The position numbers and the translations under genes were made by a program. The notes under the pieces were generated by a model. It was not told where the DNA came from, did not search any database, and saw only the letters and a list, made by a program, of their open reading frames with translations. From NCBI GenBank assembly GCA_016218915.1, contig JACRCQ010000036.1:62001-126000 (forward strand): a DNA stretch of 64,000 nucleotides, in the 5' to 3' direction. Position 1 is the stretch's first letter, and each line of letters opens with the position of its first letter. Shown here one piece after another: positions 36,122-44,427 of this stretch. Source of the stretch: Deltaproteobacteria bacterium (GTDB lineage: Bacteria; Myxococcota_A; Polyangia; Polyangiales; Polyangiaceae).

Positions 36122-36163
36122 CGGCTCGATCGTTAGCACCTTCCGGACGCCGCGTGGGGGATG

Positions 36164-36475
36164 CTACTCATCCACGCACTTGCTCTTGCCCGGCTGCTCG
36201 TACCAGGCGCAGCCCACCGTGACCTTGCACTTGGACTTGACCAGGCCCTCGCAGCCAGGCTTGGCCTTGGGCGCTTCCGCGGCGGGCTTGGCCTCCGGTG
36301 CAGCCGGCTCGCTGCTCGCCGGCTTGCTCGGCTCCGCTTCCTTGGACTTCTCAGGTTCGGTGCTCTCGGTGCTGGCAGGATCCGGAGTGTCCGAGGCGTT
36401 CTTGGGTGGACGCGCGGCGCCGCAACCGACCAGCAAGACCACGAGGCACGCACAAGGGAACGTGAGCTTGGTCAT
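36164..36475 (-). CDS. Small acidic lipoprotein
   Basis: A 103-residue lipoprotein. MAMTKLTFPCACLVVLLVGC gives the signal and the lipobox Cys20; the middle is a charged Pro/Glu/Ala/Ser/Lys linker. The C-terminus is a small Cys-containing knot (GCEGLVKSKCKVTVGCAWYEQ, KCVDE). It resembles other short myxobacterial lipoproteins that end in a small disulfide domain. No function is assigned. The ATG at 36475 is chosen because the signal peptide begins there. Confidence 0.75.
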   Translation of the reverse strand: MTKLTFPCACLVVLLVGCGAARPPKNASDTPDPASTESTEPEKSKEAEPSKPASSEPAAPEAKPAAEAPKAKPGCEGLVKSKCKVTVGCAWYEQPGKSKCVDE

Positions 36476-36723
36476 GGCCCAAGTCTCATCCCAAACCCGG
36501 TCGCGAAACAAGATTCACGCGCGAGCCATCGATTTTGAAGCATTTCCTGTGGAGCGCCGGGACGTGCCCCCAAGGGTCAGGCTGCTGGGCCCCTGGAGCG
36601 CGCATGGGCGTCCGGGCCGTGCTCATGGACCGGAGGCTCGCTTGGTAACCCTGGCGCCGGGACCGCGTTGGTCGAGGTGCGCGATTCGGGTTGTGGAATT
36701 GGCGGGACCACCGGGCTGGGTAC

Positions 36724-37032
36724 CTACTTCTTCTTCGGCCGTTTGCCCGCTGCATCGACCGGTGGTTTGGCAGCGGTGCTCGGCGCGTGCGCAGCGTGCT
36801 TGGCCGCATCTCCGACTTCGTGGGCGGCGTGCCGGGTCGCATCGCTCACCTCGTGCGCCAGGTGCTTGGCCTCGTCGACGGCGACCGTGGTCACCTCCAT
36901 CAGCTTGTCGGACGCATCTGCAGCAACGCTTTTCGCATTGTCCAAGGCCGCCTTGACTACCTCTTTGGCGTCGCGTCCGAGCTTCTTGGCGGCATCGCCG
37001 ACAGAGACCTCTTGCTTCTTCAGATCAGCCAT
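36724..37032 (-). CDS. LEA-like helical small protein
   Basis: A 102-residue, very hydrophilic, alanine/lysine/aspartate-rich protein (MADLKKQEVSVGDAAKKLGRD...) with heptad and 11-residue periodicity (AAKKL, VAVDEAKHLAHEVSDATRH, AAHEVGDAAKHAAH). It ends in PKKK and has no signal peptide, cysteine or aromatic core. The composition is like group 3 late-embryogenesis-abundant or apolipoprotein-like amphipathic helices that protect membranes or proteins during drying or stress. The similarity is by composition, not by a proven family. It is followed on the same strand by the OmpA/DUF4398 pair upstream in transcription order. Confidence 0.75.
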   Translation of the reverse strand: MADLKKQEVSVGDAAKKLGRDAKEVVKAALDNAKSVAADASDKLMEVTTVAVDEAKHLAHEVSDATRHAAHEVGDAAKHAAHAPSTAAKPPVDAAGKRPKKK

Positions 37033-37049
37033 GGGTCACGAGCCTCTTG

Positions 37050-37925
37050 CTAGGGTTTTGCAGGAGTAATGACGATTTCGACGCGACGATTGTTGGCGCG
37101 TCCCTCTGCAGAGCCGTTGTCCGCCACAGGCTTGGTGAGGCCGAACCCCTCGGACGAGATCCGATCCGAAGCGATGCCGCGCGATACCAGATAGTCGCGT
37201 ACGGCCTTGGCCCTGCGCTGCGACAGCTCCTGGTTGTAGGCCGCAGCTCCCTGCGAGTCCGTATAGCCTTCCACCATGATCTTGGAGGTCGGGTCCTGCT
37301 TGATCAGCGCATCAGCGACCTCGTTCAGCTTGACCTGCGCTGCTGGCAGCAGCTCTGCCTTGTTGGTGACGAACAGGACGCCTCCGGAGAGGGTGAGCAC
37401 CATTCCGCGCGGCTCGTTCTTCACAGCCCCGAGCCTGGCGAGGTCAGCCGCTGACTGGGCTGCACGCTTCTCGGCCTCGAGACGGCGCTGCGTTTCGTCC
37501 TGCAGCATCTGGCCCTGGTTCTTCAATGCCTGGCCCTGGTTGGCGATCTGCTCGTTGGCGCGACCCAGGTTGGCATTGGCGCGCTGGCCATTGGCAGCGA
37601 TGTTCGCTTGCATCTGCGCGATGGTGCGCGCCTTGTCGGCGTTGGTCTCCAGGGCACGCGCCCGGGACTCTGCGGTCTGGAAGCGCAGATCGGCGGTGTA
37701 GGACAAGTCCCTGGCCTCCTGGGTGTCTCCCTTGTCTGCGAACGCGCGCTCAGCCTCTTGCAGCGAGGTCTTGGCATTGTGCAGGTCAGCCGGGTTGAGG
37801 CGCGCGGCCACGCCCTCGGACGCCCGCTTGTCCGCGGCGCGTGCATCGAGAAGCTCCTTGGGTGGTATTGCGGTAGCGCACCCTGCTGCGAGGAGCACCA
37901 AAGCTGCGGTATAGAATGTTCTCAT
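37050..37925 (-). CDS. OmpA-family lipoprotein with N-terminal DUF4398-like helices
   Basis: A 291-residue outer-membrane lipoprotein. The signal MRTFYTAALVLLAAGC ends at Cys16. A helical DUF4398-like section (about 20-150; DLHNAKTSLQEAERAFADKGD) and a coiled-coil region with repeated Asn/Gln/Ala lead to a C-terminal OmpA peptidoglycan-binding domain (FVTNKAELLPAAQ, IMVEGYTDSQGAAAYNQELSQRRAKAVRDYL, RANNRRVEIVI), including the conserved Asp and Arg that bind diaminopimelate. The protein probably ties the outer membrane to the cell wall. Its ATG overlaps the stop of the upstream DUF4398 gene by four bases (ATGA), so the two are coupled. Confidence 0.9.
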   Translation of the reverse strand: MRTFYTAALVLLAAGCATAIPPKELLDARAADKRASEGVAARLNPADLHNAKTSLQEAERAFADKGDTQEARDLSYTADLRFQTAESRARALETNADKARTIAQMQANIAANGQRANANLGRANEQIANQGQALKNQGQMLQDETQRRLEAEKRAAQSAADLARLGAVKNEPRGMVLTLSGGVLFVTNKAELLPAAQVKLNEVADALIKQDPTSKIMVEGYTDSQGAAAYNQELSQRRAKAVRDYLVSRGIASDRISSEGFGLTKPVADNGSAEGRANNRRVEIVITPAKP

Positions 37926-38266
37926 TGGGGTGCCCCTTCCTTTGCGTTGACCGCTTGCTGCAGGTCCGCCTTGGCTGCCTGCTCTCGTGCCAGCGACAGC
38001 GCCAGCTCCGCGTCGGCTTTTGCCCGGATCAAGAGCAGGTCGGCCTTCCGGTTCTCACCTTCGCTTACGGACGACTTCGCCTTTGCGATCTGCTCCTGGG
38101 CGAGCCGCAGGTGGAGCTGGGCCGCGGGCTGGTTGTTGGCTCCCAGCTCCCGAGCACTGCGCTCCGCCGATTCGGCATCGGCCATGCGTTGGGTGGGGAC
38201 TGGGAAAGACGCACCGCACGCGACCAGCGACGTCCCGATGATGATGGCAATCAATGTGGTTCTCAC
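37922..38266 (-). CDS. DUF4398-like lipoprotein
   Basis: A 114-residue lipoprotein with a GTG start (GGAG seven bases upstream) and the signal TTLIAIIIGTSLVAC. The mature helix pair (ADAESAERSARELGANNQPAAQLHLRLAQEQIAKA... then AKADAELALSLAREQAAK) is the DUF4398 pattern. It is a shortened relative of the helical half of the OmpA lipoprotein that follows, with which it overlaps by four bases. It probably pairs with that protein in the periplasm or at the outer membrane. No enzyme motif is present. Confidence 0.82.
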   Translation of the reverse strand: MRTTLIAIIIGTSLVACGASFPVPTQRMADAESAERSARELGANNQPAAQLHLRLAQEQIAKAKSSVSEGENRKADLLLIRAKADAELALSLAREQAAKADLQQAVNAKEGAPQ

Positions 38267-38379
38267 TCGGTTCTCCTTCGATGACCGCCGCGACTCGCGA
38301 TCGGTCGTTTGCGCTATGAGCAAAGGGCGAGCCACGGGACGCGAATGTGCGTCCAGCATGCCTGCCCCTGATTCTGCGG

Positions 38380-38658
38380 CTAGTTCGACAGCTTCTTGAA
38401 GGCGATCTCGAGCTCGTACCAGGCGCTCTCGACTCCTTCCTTGATGGTCTCCCACTTGTCGCTGCCGGCAGCCCTGACCTCGGCAATCTTGGACTGCGCT
38501 TCGTGATATTTCGCTTTGAGCTCGTCGATTCGCTTGTGAACCTCGGATTCGGCCTCAGGCTCTGCCTCTTTGGCGCTGGCCACAAGCTCGTCGAGCCTGG
38601 CGCCCCACTGGGCGAGCTGGGCTTCCATCTTCCCCACGTGCGCTTCCATCTTTTCCAC
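38380..38658 (-). CDS. Small coiled-coil protein
   Basis: A 92-residue highly charged coiled-coil protein (MEKMEAHVGKMEAQLAQWGARLDELV, then KRIDELKAKYHEAQSKIAEV and KEGVESAWYELEIAFKKLSN). It has no signal, no cysteine and no membrane segment. Similar short coiled coils are found in the envelope-stress type gene sets of deltaproteobacteria. It leads the minus-strand group that continues into the DUF4398/OmpA pair. No function can be assigned from sequence alone. Confidence 0.75.
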   Translation of the reverse strand: MEKMEAHVGKMEAQLAQWGARLDELVASAKEAEPEAESEVHKRIDELKAKYHEAQSKIAEVRAAGSDKWETIKEGVESAWYELEIAFKKLSN

Positions 38659-38878
38659 GAGTCACTCCTGGTTGCTGCGCCCCCCGGCGCAGGGTCGACT
38701 GCGGCGCTGCCGGCGGTTTATCCGTCGACGCGGCTCTGTCTCGATATCCGGGAATCCGGATGCCTACCGCCCCGCGGGTCCCGTTCGTCAGCAGCCGCCC
38801 TACAGCAGGTTTCGCGCCGACGATTAGAAGACAGCAAGTTCATACACTTACGAAGTATTCGTCACCGGTGCCCTGGCC

Positions 38879-38916
38879 GGATCCATCAAGTTGAACTACC
38901 TTGTCCTTCAATTCGA
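38879..38916. promoter_or_regulatory. Copy A of a recurring 38-bp dyad
   Basis: TCAAGTTGAA and TTCAATTCGA form an imperfect inverted repeat separated by 11 bases and preceded by GGATCCA. The same 38 bases recur at 44381-44418 with 31 of 38 identical and no gap. A third, shorter copy is in the hairpin at 57018-57058. This copy ends 14 bases before the ATG of the V4R activator. It may be an operator, an activator binding site, or a 5' RNA hairpin. Confidence 0.5.
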
Positions 38917-38930
38917 CCGAGGGGACCACC

Positions 38931-40583
38931 ATGCGCGCCGATGATCTCGACCACAAGGAACTGCTGGAGCTCGATCCGGACGGAGGAGTCATCCGTTTTG
39001 CCGGGCAGCGCGCGATTCTTCTGGACGCAGTGGCGATGGGGCTGCTGCGAAAGTACCTCGTGGAGAACTTCGGGCTGACCGCTGCGAGAACGGTGCTCAC
39101 GCAGTTCGGATTCGCGCACGGCTGGCGCATGGCGGAAGCGCTGCAAGCCCAGTTCAAGTGGGACAGCGAAGAAGATTGGCGCAATGCCGGCACCCGGATT
39201 CACACCCTCGAAGGGCTGTTCCGCGTCGAAGAAGGCGGCCGGGATCCGCTGGCCAAGGGCGGCTCGGTCCTGGTGGAATCCTACGAGGCTGAGCAGCACC
39301 TGCTGCACTTCGGGCGTGCGGATGCACCGATGTGCTGGACGATCTCCGGGCTGATCAGCGGCTACGCCAGCCGCACGGCAGGCAAGGAGATCTTCGTTCT
39401 CGAGGATCGGTGCCTGGGCAAAGGGGACGCAGGGTGCCACCTGTTCGGGCGAACTCGAGAGGAATGGGGCGACGAGCGGGCTGACGAGCTTCGGTTCTTC
39501 CATGCAAGCCGTCTCGCAGATTGCCTCGATATCTCGCTGCAACGGGTCACCGAGACGTTGAAAGCGGCGGAGCGCAAGCTGCGCGATCACCGCAGGGCGA
39601 TGACCCGCGTGGTGCCTGACGTGGACCTTCCCCTCGGAATCGTCGCCAAGAGCGCGCCCATGACCCAGGTGTTGGATCTCGCGCGCCGCGTGGCAAAGGT
39701 GGATTCCACGGTCCTGATCACGGGAGAGAGCGGCTCGGGCAAGGAGCGGATTGCGAGGCTCGTGCACGACGAGTCCACGCGCGCGGCAGGGCCGTTCATC
39801 GCGGTCAACTGCGGAGCCATCACCGAGACCCTGCTCGAGAGCGAGCTTTTCGGACACGCGCGGGGCGCATTCACGGGAGCGACCCAGGATCGTCCCGGCT
39901 TGTTCGAGGCGGCCAACGGCGGCACGCTGCTCCTCGACGAGGTCGGTGAGGTGTCGCCGGGCATGCAAGTCAAGCTGCTTCGCGCCTTGCAGGAGCGCGA
40001 GATCCGGCGGGTCGGAGAGAACAAGAGCAGGCGGATCGACGCGCGCGTCGTGGCTGCGACCAACCGCGACCTCGCGCACGGAGTTGCGGGCGGAGCGTTC
40101 CGCCAGGACCTGTACTACCGGCTCAAGGTGGTGGAGCTGCGCGTGCCGGCGCTTCGCGATCGCAGGGATGACATTCTGCCGCTCGGGCGGGTGCTGCTCG
40201 CCAATGCCGCTTTGCGAATGAAGCGCAAGATCGGCGGGCTTTCTCCGGCCGCAGCCGATCAGCTCCTTCGCTACGAGTGGCCGGGCAACGTCCGGGAGCT
40301 CGAGAATGCCATGGAGCGGGCGGTTGCCCTTGCGCGCGGAACCCGGGTCGAGCTCGAGGATCTGCCCGAGGAGGTACGGCAGGCGATCCCCAAGCCCATC
40401 GTGACTCCAGGGGCGGTCCGACCGCTCGAAGAGGTGGAGAAGGACTACATCGTGGCGGCGCTGGAGCTGAACGGCGGGAACCAGACGCACACGGCGGAGC
40501 AGCTGCAGATTGGCTCGGCGACGCTGTATCGAAAGCTCAAGAGCTACGGGTTGATCGCGAATCCACGCAGCGTTCCGTCCTGA
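38931..40583 (+). CDS. XylR/DmpR-type sigma-54 transcriptional activator with V4R sensor
   Basis: A 550-residue NtrC-family activator. Residues 5-105 look like the XylR N-terminal activator domain, and 105-185 like a V4R (4VR) small-molecule-binding domain (EIFVLEDRCLGKGDAGCHLFG, Cys161 and Cys169). The AAA+ module spans about 232-460 (Walker A GESGSGKE 265-272, the sigma-54-contacting GAFTGA 312-317, Walker B-type LLLDEVGE). A Fis-type helix-turn-helix closes the protein (NQTHTAEQLQIGSATLYRKLK). In XylR, DmpR and relatives this layout senses aromatic compounds and remodels sigma-54 RNA polymerase. ATG 38931 with AGGGG upstream is preferred. A 38-bp dyad lies just before the start. No aromatic-degradation operon is beside it. 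Confidence 0.92.
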   Translation: MRADDLDHKELLELDPDGGVIRFAGQRAILLDAVAMGLLRKYLVENFGLTAARTVLTQFGFAHGWRMAEALQAQFKWDSEEDWRNAGTRIHTLEGLFRVEEGGRDPLAKGGSVLVESYEAEQHLLHFGRADAPMCWTISGLISGYASRTAGKEIFVLEDRCLGKGDAGCHLFGRTREEWGDERADELRFFHASRLADCLDISLQRVTETLKAAERKLRDHRRAMTRVVPDVDLPLGIVAKSAPMTQVLDLARRVAKVDSTVLITGESGSGKERIARLVHDESTRAAGPFIAVNCGAITETLLESELFGHARGAFTGATQDRPGLFEAANGGTLLLDEVGEVSPGMQVKLLRALQEREIRRVGENKSRRIDARVVAATNRDLAHGVAGGAFRQDLYYRLKVVELRVPALRDRRDDILPLGRVLLANAALRMKRKIGGLSPAAADQLLRYEWPGNVRELENAMERAVALARGTRVELEDLPEEVRQAIPKPIVTPGAVRPLEEVEKDYIVAALELNGGNQTHTAEQLQIGSATLYRKLKSYGLIANPRSVPS

Positions 40584-40705
40584 GAACCCGGCATCGCGCT
40601 ATCATGTAAATATCTCGCCAAAGCGTGCGGGCGGACGTTGTGCCGACACGGACGTCGCCCTATCGATCCGAACGAATTCTGCGTGTGCTTCGAGGGAGAA
40701 CAGCA

Positions 40706-41188
40706 ATGGTACGAGTGTCGGTCAAGGAGCAATACGGCCGGATCTACGACGGGGAGCAGTTCGAGGGCGAGCTGAAGTCGCACCCCTTGCTCCACCACGG
40801 AGCGTGGATCTGCGAGGTGTTCCTCGCGGAAGACCGCGTTGCGGTCGCCTTTCGCCTCGGGCATCTGGAGGCGCTCGAGAGCGATGGCATCAATCTTCTG
40901 GACAAGGCTCGGGCCGCCGGCTGGAGCGGCCAGGTTGCCAACGATGCGCAGCAGGTCGCGCTCTGGACCGCACGGGACAGGGTCTGGGACATGATCCACA
41001 TCGCAGGCCAGCCCCTTGTGCAGCGTCCTGGCAGCATGTCGTCGGAAGAGCCTGGCGTGGGCGAATGGGAAGCGCTCGAGGACAATCTCGGCAGGCAGCC
41101 GAATACCACCGAAAAGGGACTCTTCGAGACCGAGTTCCAGCGGGTGCTGCGAGATCCGAGCGCCACCAACGAATGGCCGGAGGGCTGA
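40706..41188 (+). CDS. Conserved-looking hypothetical protein
   Basis: A 160-residue soluble protein starting MVRVSVKEQYGRIYDG, with alternating beta and helical sections and a predicted buried region (AWICEVFLAEDRVAVAFRLGHLE). It has no signal peptide, membrane helix or known catalytic motif. GAGGGAG lies eight bases before the ATG. It follows the sigma-54 activator by 122 bases, and the alpha/beta hydrolase begins three bases after its stop, so it is probably the first gene of a two-gene operon. Function unknown. Confidence 0.75.
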   Translation: MVRVSVKEQYGRIYDGEQFEGELKSHPLLHHGAWICEVFLAEDRVAVAFRLGHLEALESDGINLLDKARAAGWSGQVANDAQQVALWTARDRVWDMIHIAGQPLVQRPGSMSSEEPGVGEWEALEDNLGRQPNTTEKGLFETEFQRVLRDPSATNEWPEG

Positions 41189-41190
41189 AC

Positions 41191-42108
41191 GTGCCAGCCG
41201 TTCCGCCCGCCGCTGCGCTCGCCATGCCTGACATGGTTGGAGAGGCACGCGAAGCGTCCGTGGAGGGGATCGCCGTCGCATGGAGCGAGCTGGGCTCAGG
41301 GCCCGCGTTGGTGCTGCTGCACGGAATCCACGATTCGCATCGCACCTGGCGGCGCATAGCTCCTGTGCTCGCGCAGTGGTTTCGCGTGCTGATGCCGGAT
41401 CTGCCGGGGCACGGATTGTCCTCTCGCCCTGACGCTCCCTACACGCTTACGTGGTACTCGCGGATCGTGAGCGCCTGGATGGATGCCATCGGCGTTGCGA
41501 CTGCGCACTTGTGCGGGCACTCGCTCGGAGGCGGCATTGCGCAATGGATGGTGCTGCAAGAACGGCATAGAATCGATCGTCTCGCGCTCGTGTCCCCGGG
41601 TGGCCTTGGCCGTGAAGTCGGTCTGGGCATGAAGTACGCGGCGATTCCGTACATCGGCCCGGCGTTGACGCCGCTGGTCGTGCGCTGGGGATTCCCGCTC
41701 ACGCGCTGGCTCGCGCCGCGGACGTTCGGCTTCATGGAGCGCGACGAGGCTGCACGGCTCGTTGCGGACTTCCGAGTGCCTGGAACGGACAGGGCCTTTC
41801 GCCGGTCGCTCGAAAGCGTGATCAATCTCCGGGGCCAGCATGTGAGAACGAGCGACCGGGCCGGGGAGATCGAAGCTCTACCGCCCATTGCCCTGTTCTG
41901 GGGAGAGAAGGATCCGATTCTACCCGTTAGACATGGTCGCGCCGCCGTGCGCGGGTCCACCGGTATCACCCTCACGACGTATCCGAGCTGCGGGCACTTT
42001 CCGCAGCTCGAGATCCCCGCGAAGCTGGCGCGCGACATTCGAGAGTTCCTGCTCGACCCTCAGCGCCCTGTGGCTTGCATCACGCCGCGACGTCCTGCGG
42101 GCCGTTAG
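41191..42108 (+). CDS. Alpha/beta hydrolase
   Basis: A 305-residue serine hydrolase of the alpha/beta fold. The oxyanion-hole strand (LVLLHGIHDSHRTW), the nucleophile elbow GHSLGGG, the acid in FWGEKDPILP and the base in YPSCGHFPQLE form a complete Ser-Asp-His triad in normal order. A lid region between the elbow and the acid is helical (VRWGFPLTRWLAPRTF). It is similar in length to esterases, haloalkane dehalogenase-like and meta-cleavage hydrolases; the substrate is not known. GTG at 41191 is chosen for the GGAGG seven bases upstream; ATG at 41173 is in frame. Confidence 0.9.
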   Translation: MPAVPPAAALAMPDMVGEAREASVEGIAVAWSELGSGPALVLLHGIHDSHRTWRRIAPVLAQWFRVLMPDLPGHGLSSRPDAPYTLTWYSRIVSAWMDAIGVATAHLCGHSLGGGIAQWMVLQERHRIDRLALVSPGGLGREVGLGMKYAAIPYIGPALTPLVVRWGFPLTRWLAPRTFGFMERDEAARLVADFRVPGTDRAFRRSLESVINLRGQHVRTSDRAGEIEALPPIALFWGEKDPILPVRHGRAAVRGSTGITLTTYPSCGHFPQLEIPAKLARDIREFLLDPQRPVACITPRRPAGR

Positions 42109-42165
42109 CCTACCGCGTGCTGGAGGTCCATCGACGGATGATCCGGGCGCGCCCCACGGTGCGGG

Positions 42166-42873
42166 TCAAAAACCTCCGCGCACCTGGATGCCAACCGAGT
42201 GCAGCCCGATGGCCGGCGCGATTCGCAAGTCGGCGCTACCGGGTTGCTGTACGGTCGAAGGAGCCAGAATCCAGAGCAGAGCTCCGCCCACGGCACCCAA
42301 GGCTCCGCCGCTGATCACGGCCGTGGCGACAATGGCGCGGCTGCGTGCGTCCCGTGCTTGGTCCGCGTCAAGTTGGGTCTGGCACTGATTGTCCGGGCAA
42401 CGGGCCTTTGCATCGATCCATCTGGCTCTGGCACTCCAAGCAAGCATGCTTCCCGTCACAAGTGTAGCCGCACCGATCCCGCCCACGAAGAGCCCGACGG
42501 TGCGCTGGGAGGAGCTGGCAGGCTGAGCGGAGCCGTCGACATGCTGCTGCGACAGGACGGGCCGATAGGGAGCCCGGCTTGCGGCGTTCGAGGCGACCGG
42601 CAGGCGTGCTTTCCCGCTCGGCGGCGGTCGAGCGGGCGCCGTTGACCGAATTGTGTGGGGACCGTGATTGCCGGGGGGAGGAACTGTGCCGATGGCAGCG
42701 GCGAGCTCGTGCCTGGTTGCGAATAGGGGACAGTCCAACGCGTAGTGCGCAGCAGCTCTTCCTACTTCGCGCTGCCCGTAGGCAAGCGAGGAGAAGAGCA
42801 GCACCGCTGGGATCAGGAGTGCGCACCATCCCCGACTTCTGGACGCAAACGAGTTCATGGCCGCGCGCGTCAT
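42166..42873 (-). CDS. Two-helix membrane protein coupled to the Ser/Thr kinase
   Basis: A 235-residue exported membrane protein. A cleavable-looking signal (WCALLIPAVLLFSSLAYGQ) is followed by about 90 residues of Pro/Ser-rich periplasmic sequence with one Cys. Two transmembrane helices then occur near the C-terminus (VGLFVGGIGAATLVTGSMLAW and AIVATAVISGGALGAVGGALLW), with a short loop carrying CPDNQC between them. The end is beta-like. The pattern matches the membrane half of the TPR/PEGA proteins often encoded beside Ser/Thr kinases in Polyangia, but the PEGA/TPR part is missing here. Its ATG overlaps the kinase stop codon by four bases, so expression is coupled. Confidence 0.8.
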   Translation of the reverse strand: MTRAAMNSFASRSRGWCALLIPAVLLFSSLAYGQREVGRAAAHYALDCPLFATRHELAAAIGTVPPPGNHGPHTIRSTAPARPPPSGKARLPVASNAASRAPYRPVLSQQHVDGSAQPASSSQRTVGLFVGGIGAATLVTGSMLAWSARARWIDAKARCPDNQCQTQLDADQARDARSRAIVATAVISGGALGAVGGALLWILAPSTVQQPGSADLRIAPAIGLHSVGIQVRGGF

Positions 42874-44291
42874 CGGCGACTCTCGTACATGTCGGCGTTG
42901 CGGCGCGCAGGAGCCGCTGGCATCGATGCTGGTCTCGGTGAAGCCCGGCCCGCCAGGGACACGCCGCGCGGCAGGCGTTGGGGCGTCTGAGCTGGCAGGG
43001 GCTTGACCTGCTGCGGCTCGACCAGAGTCTTGGACACTGTATCGAGGACCGGTGGGACGACCCGCGGCGGGGGTAACGCTGGCTGGGAGGCAATCTGCGA
43101 GGCGTCTGAGCGCCCAGACGCAGACATGCCTGCATGTGCCCACCGATTGACGCCGTAGAGGGCTATGCCACCAAACGTGATGAGTGCCAACGTAGCTGCC
43201 GCGATGAGCCCTGCCCATCGACTCCGGGCTGCGCGGGACATGAGGGGTCCTGGGATCGCGACCTGCGGCAGATAGCTGTAGCGCACCTCGATCAACGGTG
43301 CGCTGCTTGTGGAGCTGGTGAATGCCGGGGCAGGAGGCAACGACGGCAACCCTCCGTCCAGGACGATCCGGATGCGGGCTGCGTAGTCGGACGCCGACTT
43401 CCCGCCAAAGGGCGCGATCATGGTGGCGAGCGAAGCGACGTTCTGGCACCTACGGTCCGGGTCCTTCTCCAGGCACGAGTGGACCACCGCCGCAAATGCC
43501 TCGGGAACGCCGGGGCAGGCTGCGCCGAGAGGGGTAGGCTCGTCGCGAAGCACGGTCGCGCACGTTTCAGTCGCAGTATCCCCGAAGAATGGCAGGTGTC
43601 CTGAGACGAGCTCGTAGAGGATGACTCCCAGTGCCCAGACGTCAGCGCGTGCGTCGACGTTGTGGGCGGAGCGGATCTGCTCGGGAGACATGTACGCCGG
43701 GGACCCGAACGTATCCCTCGACTTTGTCAGGCTCGACTCTGCTCTTCCGTGTCCGGCCGCGGTCTTTGCGATTCCGAAGTCCAGGACCTTGATCAGCGGT
43801 GTGCCGTCTGCCCTGCTGGTGAGGAACAGGTTCTCCGGCTTCAGGTCCCGGTGGACGATCCCCTGCGCGTGCGCTTCAGCAATGGCATCCATGGCTTGAA
43901 GCATGAAGTCGACTGTATCCTGGAGCGGGATTCGACCGCGGTCGGTGAGCACCGTGCCGAGATCCGCGCCCTGAAGGTGCTCCATCACGAGGAACGGCAG
44001 GCCCTGATCCAGGGTGCCCATGTCGAGCATTCGGGCGACATGCTCGCTGGAGAGATGGGAAGCGGCTCTGGCTTCGCGCAGGAAACGCGCGACCAGTTCC
44101 GGGCTGGAGCGGAAGCCTGGCTTGAGGATCTTGAGAGCGATCTTCCGATCCAGCTGGAGGTGCCGGGCTGCGACCACGATGGCCATGCCACCTTCGCCGA
44201 TGACGCGCTCGACGAGGTACTTGCCCGCGACGACGAAGCCCTCGGGCGCAATGGCGGCGAGAGCAATCGAGTCAAGGGGATCGCAGATCAT
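42870..44291 (-). CDS. Hanks-type Ser/Thr protein kinase with one transmembrane helix
   Basis: A 473-residue receptor-like kinase. Kinase motifs are complete: GEGGMAIVVAA (P-loop), IALKILKP (catalytic Lys), HRDLKPEN, the DFG motif in KVLDFGIAKT, the APE equivalent SPAYMSPEQ, and the following DVWALGVILYEL. The domain ends near residue 300. A transmembrane helix follows (GLIAAATLALITFGGIAL), and the 100-residue outside tail is Pro/Ala/Arg-rich. The start is set at ATG 44291; upstream in-frame sequence is possible but not needed. The gene is divergent from the coiled-coil/LysE gene and forms an operon with the membrane protein downstream. Confidence 0.93.
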   Translation of the reverse strand: MICDPLDSIALAAIAPEGFVVAGKYLVERVIGEGGMAIVVAARHLQLDRKIALKILKPGFRSSPELVARFLREARAASHLSSEHVARMLDMGTLDQGLPFLVMEHLQGADLGTVLTDRGRIPLQDTVDFMLQAMDAIAEAHAQGIVHRDLKPENLFLTSRADGTPLIKVLDFGIAKTAAGHGRAESSLTKSRDTFGSPAYMSPEQIRSAHNVDARADVWALGVILYELVSGHLPFFGDTATETCATVLRDEPTPLGAACPGVPEAFAAVVHSCLEKDPDRRCQNVASLATMIAPFGGKSASDYAARIRIVLDGGLPSLPPAPAFTSSTSSAPLIEVRYSYLPQVAIPGPLMSRAARSRWAGLIAAATLALITFGGIALYGVNRWAHAGMSASGRSDASQIASQPALPPPRVVPPVLDTVSKTLVEPQQVKPLPAQTPQRLPRGVSLAGRASPRPASMPAAPARRNADMYESRR

Positions 44292-44380
44292 GGTCCATGG
44301 CGAACAGCAGCTTTCGCGCCGCAACGCAGAGACGAGCAAGTACACGTGCTTGCGCTCCCCTCGGCATGGGCCAAAGCGCT

Positions 44381-44418
44381 GGATCCATCAAGTTGGCGGA
44401 CCTTCCCATTCAATTCGA
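44381..44418. promoter_or_regulatory. Copy B of the recurring 38-bp dyad
   Basis: This is 31/38 identical to copy A at 38879-38916, including GGATCCATCAAGTTG and the closing TTCAATTCGA at the same spacing. It ends nine bases before the GTG chosen for the coiled-coil/LysE gene, so it overlaps or adjoins the ribosome site. As in copy A the arms can fold into a short hairpin. Confidence 0.5.
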
Positions 44419-44427
44419 AGGAAGCGC

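Noticed and set aside
40804..41190. N-terminal extension of the alpha/beta hydrolase
   Set aside because: It lies over the preceding gene; the GTG at 41191 has GGAGG upstream.
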